Origin: Caldilineales bacterium
Lineage (GTDB): Bacteria; Chloroflexota; Anaerolineae; JAAEKA01
Assembly (NCBI GenBank): GCA_021463315.1
Contig: JAJTXO010000028.1
Coordinates: forward strand, 1 to 15,970
Length of the DNA stretch: 15,970 nucleotides
Reading direction: 5' to 3'
Below the pieces are notes generated by a model. It was not told the DNA's origin. It made no database searches and worked only from the letters and a program-made list of their open reading frames with translations. Positions within the stretch are counted from its first letter, which is position 1. Each line of letters begins with the position of its first letter. The translations under genes and the position numbers were made by a program. This document shows, piece by piece, positions 12,781 to 15,970 of the stretch.

Positions 12781-13968
12781 TCAACGCGCCGGGTTGACGA
12801 TGCGCGGCGTGACCGGCAGCCCCGAGAGCGCCTGCTCCGGCACGGCCGGCAGCGCGCGCTCGTCGGTCAGCGCCCACATGAACGCGGCCAGATCGGACTT
12901 GTCTTGCCCGCTCAAATCGAAGCCCTTGAGCAAGGGATCCACCGGGGCGATGCCGTGAGCCTGCCCCGCGCCCTCGGCGTAGAACTGCACTACCTCCTCC
13001 AGGGTCGCCAGGGAGCCGTTGTGCATGTAGGGCGCGCTGCGGGCCACGTTGCGCAGGGTGGGCACCCGAAACGCGCCGCGCACGCCAGTGGGGCTGACCC
13101 CCGCGCGGCCCGGGTCCTCGCTGGACACCCCGATCACCCGGAAGGTCTCATGGGCGAAGGTGGGCGGCTGATGGCACTCCGCGCAGTGGGTCTCCGGCGA
13201 GAAGAAAAGCGCCAGGCCCCGCTGCTCCTGCACGGTCAGCGCGGCCGCGTCGCCGGCTACGAAGCGGTCGAAGCGACTGTCGCGGCTGAGCAGCGTGCGC
13301 TGAAACGCGGCCAGGGCCCGGGTCACGTTGTCGAAGGTCACGGCCTGCGGGCCGCCGCCGAAGGCCGCGTCGAACAGCTCGACATAGGCGGGGATCGCCC
13401 GCAGCTCCGCCTCGATCTCCTGCGGTGTGGCGGCCATCTCGCTGGGCAGGGTCAGCGGGGCAATGGCCTGCGCCTCCAGCGACTCGACGCGGCCGTCCCA
13501 TTGCAGGTGGCGAACGGTGGCCACATTCCACAGGGTGGGCACATTGCGCCCAGGCGCGCCCGGCCGCGGCGCGCTGATGGGCGCGCCGTTGGAGAAGCCC
13601 CGATCGGGATGGTGGCAGGTGGCGCAGGCCATCGCGTTGCTGGCCGACAGCACGGGGTCGTAGAACAGCTGCCGGCCTAGCTCGGCTTTCTGCGGCGTGG
13701 TGGGATTGTCGGGCGGTGCGACGACGGGGGGAAACTGGGTGTTCAGCGCCGCGGGGGGCAGCACGGCCGGCAGCGCCGCGGGCGTGGGCAGCGCGGCCGC
13801 GGCAGTCGGCGCGGCCACCGTGGGCGTGACCGGCGCTGGCGTGGGGGGGGCCGGCGCGCCGCAGCCTGCCAGCCCACCGATCAACAGCACAGCCAGCAGG
13901 CGGGCGGCCCCGGCGCGGCCGCGTCGGGCCATCGAGCGTTCAAGTGAGCATCCAGACATGGCCCCCAT
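12781..13968 (-). CDS. Di-heme cytochrome c peroxidase (CcpA/MauG family) lipoprotein
   Basis: This 395-residue protein acts outside the cytoplasmic membrane, reducing hydrogen peroxide or carrying out MauG-like oxidations. Two c-type heme sites are present: CATCHH (C115, C118, H119) and CAECH (C262, C265, H266). Family motifs NVPTLWNVATVRHLQWDGR (142-160) and RVPTLRNVARSAPYMHNGSLATLEEVV (301-327) are intact; M315 is a candidate distal heme ligand. The N-terminus has a lipobox LAGC (C36), predicting a lipid anchor, followed by a Pro/Ala/Thr-rich linker (37-75). GAGG lies six to seven bases before ATG 13968, supporting that start; ATG 13932 is an alternative giving a shorter signal. No cytochrome c biogenesis or partner gene is in the window. 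It appears to be transcribed alone. Confidence 0.93.
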   Translation of the reverse strand: MGAMSGCSLERSMARRGRAGAARLLAVLLIGGLAGCGAPAPPTPAPVTPTVAAPTAAAALPTPAALPAVLPPAALNTQFPPVVAPPDNPTTPQKAELGRQLFYDPVLSASNAMACATCHHPDRGFSNGAPISAPRPGAPGRNVPTLWNVATVRHLQWDGRVESLEAQAIAPLTLPSEMAATPQEIEAELRAIPAYVELFDAAFGGGPQAVTFDNVTRALAAFQRTLLSRDSRFDRFVAGDAAALTVQEQRGLALFFSPETHCAECHQPPTFAHETFRVIGVSSEDPGRAGVSPTGVRGAFRVPTLRNVARSAPYMHNGSLATLEEVVQFYAEGAGQAHGIAPVDPLLKGFDLSGQDKSDLAAFMWALTDERALPAVPEQALSGLPVTPRIVNPAR

Positions 13969-13978
13969 TTAACACCTC

Positions 13979-13996
13979 TTTGGCAAAAGCGCCAAA
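13979..13996. promoter_or_regulatory. Inverted repeat just upstream of the peroxidase ribosome site
   Basis: TTTGGC (13979-13984) and GCCAAA (13991-13996) are perfect 6-bp arms with a 6-bp spacer, ending at the peroxidase Shine-Dalgarno region. It could be an operator or an mRNA hairpin. No -10/-35 pair is evident beside it. Confidence 0.4.
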
Positions 13997-14019
13997 CCAA
14001 CCCTCCCCCCATGCGGCAC

Positions 14020-14047
14020 GCCGGTCGATCCGGGATGATCGACCGGC
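14020..14047. other. Perfect 11-bp hairpin between the DUF2218 and peroxidase genes
   Basis: GCCGGTCGATC (14020-14030) and GATCGACCGGC (14037-14047) enclose a 6-base loop. It begins eight bases past the DUF2218 stop in the direction of transcription. No T-run follows, so it may be a 3'-end stabiliser or a rho-type end rather than an intrinsic terminator. Confidence 0.7.
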
Positions 14048-14054
14048 CAGCGTG

Positions 14055-14351
14055 CTACGCCGCCAACGCCGGCGCGGCGCTCCAGTCAACTTGCAGGCGA
14101 TCGTGATGGCCGAAACGCTCCAGGTGGCCGCCGACGATGTTCTGAACCTGGGCCAGGCTGGCTTCGTCGGCAGCCTGCGCGCGCAGCAGCAGCGCCTCCG
14201 GCTCCACCAGCAGATCGCAGGCGCCCATGGCGAACTGAACTGAACCGCGCTGGTCGTTGAACTCGGCGGGCGCCTTGGCGGCGAAGTGTTTGCACAGCCG
14301 TTGCAGATAGACGGCCGGTCGATGGGTGACAACACGAGCTTCTGAGAGCAT
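14055..14351 (-). CDS. DUF2218 domain protein, siderophore-transport neighbour
   Basis: This 98-residue soluble protein matches DUF2218 throughout. Key patches are VVTHRPAVYLQRLCKHFAAK (7-26), a central FAMGACDLLVEPEALLL and the end HLERFGHHDRLQVDWSAA (76-93). Its biochemical role is unknown, but members are commonly found beside siderophore ABC transporters, as here. AAGGAG (14364-14359 on the minus strand) stands seven bases before the ATG, a strong site. It is the next gene after the ABC ATPase in the same direction, separated by 163 bp that contain MITE copy 4, so it was probably in the same operon and may now have altered expression. Confidence 0.88.
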   Translation of the reverse strand: MLSEARVVTHRPAVYLQRLCKHFAAKAPAEFNDQRGSVQFAMGACDLLVEPEALLLRAQAADEASLAQVQNIVGGHLERFGHHDRLQVDWSAAPALAA

Positions 14352-14382
14352 GAAGAATCTCCTTCTGCGAACGTTTGGATTT

Positions 14383-14491
14383 GTCTGATCGTATCATCTC
14401 AATAGCTTGGAGAAGACTTCCGAAGTCTTATGGAAACCTGCGCAGACTTCGGAAGTCTGGACCCTGTTTTTTCGAGATGATACGTCTGATC
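14383..14491 (+). repeat. 8-bp target-site duplication flanking MITE copy 4
   Basis: GTCTGATC occurs at 14383-14390 and again at 14484-14491, abutting both ends of the element. Confidence 0.95.
14391..14483 (+). mobile_element. MITE-like palindromic element, copy 4 (93-bp form)
   Basis: The ends are GTATCATCTC and GAGATGATAC; the right arm has one extra mismatch (TTCGAG). Both internal palindromes are kept, but 20 bp of the central loop seen in copy 3 are missing. It has several further substitutions, so it is more diverged than copies 1 and 3. It sits between the ABC ATPase and DUF2218 genes. Confidence 0.95.
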
Positions 14492-14514
14492 GATGTTTTG
14501 CCCTGGATTCAGGC

Positions 14515-15408
14515 TCAGGCGTGGACGCTGGATGAACGGTCCCGGACGCCGGACGCCGGAATAGGCCTGGCCAGACGGCTGTTGACGCTGGCGTGGGCGT
14601 TGACGGCCGGCGCGCGGCTGTTGGGCGATGGCAGGCGGCCGATCGGCGCCACCAGCGGCGTCCCGGTGACAGGATCGGTGATCACCTGGGCAGCCAGGCC
14701 GAAGACCGAGGCGATGGTGGCGGGGGTGATCACCTCGTGCGGCGGGCCCTGGACGACAATCGCGCCCTCCTTCATGGCCACGATCTGATGGGCATAGCGG
14801 CAGGCCTGGTTCAGATCGTGCAACACCATGACGATGGTGCGCCCATGCTGGTTCAGATCGTGCAGCAGGTCCAGCACCTCGACCTGATAGGCCAGGTCCA
14901 GGAAGGTGGTCGGCTCGTCCAACATCAGAATCGCCGTTTCCTGGGCCAGGGTCATGGCAATCCAGGCTCTTTGGCGCTGGCCGCCGGAAAGGGTGTCCAG
15001 TGGCCGATCAGCCAGATCGTCCATGCTGGTGAAAGCCAGCGCCTCGCGGGTGACGGCCTCATCCCTGGCCGACCACTGGTTGAAGAACCGTTGATGGGGA
15101 TAGCGCCCCTGCGCCACCAGCTCGTACACCGTCAGCCCCTCCGGTGCGCGCGGGCTTTGCGGCAGAATGCCCATCTCCCGGGCCAGCTCTTTGGTGGACA
15201 TGCTGTGGATCGAGCGACTGTTCAGAACCACCGAGCCGCCGCGCGGCTTGAGCAGCCGCGCCAGGCCGCGCAGCAAGGTGGACTTGCCACAGCCATTGGG
15301 GCCAACCAACGCGGTGATCGTTCCGATTTCGATGGTCAAATCAAGACCATCGACGATAAGCCGGCTGTCGTAGGCCAGGGAAAGCTGGTTTGCTCGTAGA
15401 TCGGTCAT
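14515..15408 (-). CDS. Iron-siderophore ABC transporter ATPase (FepC/FhuC type)
   Basis: This 297-residue cytoplasmic ATPase powers siderophore or heme import together with the FecCD permease encoded upstream. It has Walker A GPNGCGKST (about 36-44), a Q loop in ILPQSPRAPEG, signature LSGGQRQR, Walker B ILMLDEPTTFLD and the switch His in VLHDLNQACRYA. The FepC/FhuC subgroup is indicated by AYDSRLIVDGLDL and YPHQRFFNQWSARDEAV. The last 50 residues are a Pro/Ala/Ser/Arg-rich tail longer than usual and likely disordered. The ATG is 10 bases after the permease stop, with AGGA nine bases upstream. The ligand (which siderophore) is not determinable. Confidence 0.95.
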   Translation of the reverse strand: MTDLRANQLSLAYDSRLIVDGLDLTIEIGTITALVGPNGCGKSTLLRGLARLLKPRGGSVVLNSRSIHSMSTKELAREMGILPQSPRAPEGLTVYELVAQGRYPHQRFFNQWSARDEAVTREALAFTSMDDLADRPLDTLSGGQRQRAWIAMTLAQETAILMLDEPTTFLDLAYQVEVLDLLHDLNQHGRTIVMVLHDLNQACRYAHQIVAMKEGAIVVQGPPHEVITPATIASVFGLAAQVITDPVTGTPLVAPIGRLPSPNSRAPAVNAHASVNSRLARPIPASGVRDRSSSVHA

Positions 15409-15418
15409 GGGGTATATC

Positions 15419-15970
15419 CTAAAACTGCTGGCGGCGCTGCTGCCACAGCAGATAGATGAAGAAGGGCGCGCCGATGATGGCTGTGATCAGTCCGACGGGC
15501 AGCTCCACCGGCGCCAAGGCCGTCCGGCCCAGCAGATCGGAGCTGACGACGATCAGCGCGCCGATCAGCGCCGCGGCCGGCAGCAGTCCATTGTGATCCG
15601 CGCCCACCAGCCGCCGCGCGATGTGCGGCGCCATCAGCCCGACGAAGGCGATGCCGCCGGCCGCGGCCACGCTGGCGCCGGCCAGCGCCACGGCCGCGAG
15701 AATGAGCAGGCCGCGCTGCACGCGCACCCGGCTGCCCAGCCCCTGCGCCACCTCCTCGCCCAGGTTGAGCGTGTTCAGATCGCGGGCCAGCAGGAAAGTC
15801 AGCGGCGCAAAGAGGACAACCCAGGGCAGCAGCGCCCAGAACTGCTTCCAGGTGCGGCCATAGACGCTGCCCGTCAGCCAGACCAGGGCGCGCTGCACGT
15901 CATACAGATCGCCGTAGGTGATGATCATCGTGATCAGCGCGCCGGTGACCGCGGCCAGGCCGATGCCCAC
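15419..15970 (-). CDS. FecCD-type siderophore ABC permease (3' part only)
   Basis: Only the C-terminal 183 residues are in the window; the 5' part continues beyond 15970 and the first codon here is not a start. The segment GGIAFVGLMAPHIARRLVGADHNGLLPAAALIGALIVVSSDLLGR is the conserved core of BtuC/FecCD permeases, including the cytoplasmic coupling region. GEEVAQGLG and ELPVGLITAIIGAPFFIYLL near the end are also characteristic. About five membrane helices remain in view. It forms an operon with the ATPase gene downstream and, most likely, DUF2218. Confidence 0.94.
   Translation of the reverse strand: MGIGLAAVTGALITMIITYGDLYDVQRALVWLTGSVYGRTWKQFWALLPWVVLFAPLTFLLARDLNTLNLGEEVAQGLGSRVRVQRGLLILAAVALAGASVAAAGGIAFVGLMAPHIARRLVGADHNGLLPAAALIGALIVVSSDLLGRTALAPVELPVGLITAIIGAPFFIYLLWQQRRQQF

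Noticed and set aside
1..14491. CRISPR array made from the repeated palindromic elements
   Set aside because: Copies are kilobases apart, vary in length and carry target duplications. There is no regular spacer arrangement and no cas gene.

Overview
The window is GC-rich chromosomal DNA with short intergenic gaps and sigma70-type promoters. I infer a member of the Chloroflexota (Anaerolineae/Caldilineae-like) from protein character: a NarX/LiaS-type kinase with two GAF domains, a long TspO-like membrane protein, a dockerin-like secreted protein and a folP/SDR pair. No rRNA or tRNA anchors this, so taxonomy is tentative.

Layout, left to right. (1) 1-4084, plus strand: a histidine kinase with a four-cysteine GAF domain, its NarL/FixJ response regulator, and a CNNM/CorC-type membrane protein. 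(2) 4085-4198: a convergent junction filled by three 31-bp tandem repeats. (3) 4199-7292, minus strand: vapB-like antitoxin, DNA-3-methyladenine glycosylase I (tag), then a tightly packed CBS-pair protein / class IV aminotransferase / DegV operon. (4) 7293-7545: a divergent promoter region. (5) 7546-9481, plus strand: folP, an SDR lacking the usual catalytic Ser and Tyr, and a small membrane protein, in an overlapping operon. (6) 9481-10405: palindromic intergenic repeats and a TspO-like membrane protein. (7) 10406-12633: a consensus promoter, a structured leader, a secreted protein with copper-amine-oxidase-like architecture plus two dockerin-like EF-hand loops, and a strong terminator. (8) 12781-13968, minus: a di-heme cytochrome c peroxidase lipoprotein. 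(9) 14055-15970, minus: the end of a siderophore ABC operon (FecCD permease fragment, FepC/FhuC ATPase) followed by a DUF2218 protein.

The most striking structure is not a gene. Four copies of one short palindromic element (about 62-113 bp) lie at 1-96, 6367-6428, 12643-12755 and 14391-14483. They share the terminal inverted repeat GTATCATCTCAA and internal 13-bp palindromes, and all lie in the same orientation. The three complete copies are each flanked by a different perfect 8-bp direct duplication (CAACAGGG, CCCCCCAC, GTCTGATC), which is direct evidence of transposition. This is a MITE family; no transposase is present in the window. Each copy also carries a hairpin followed by a T-run on the plus strand, so it may act as a one-way terminator. 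The other observations worth testing are the catalytically altered SDR coupled to folP, the degenerate amine-oxidase-like/dockerin protein, the vapB antitoxin joined to tag through a five-codon mini-ORF, and the kinase cysteine cluster.
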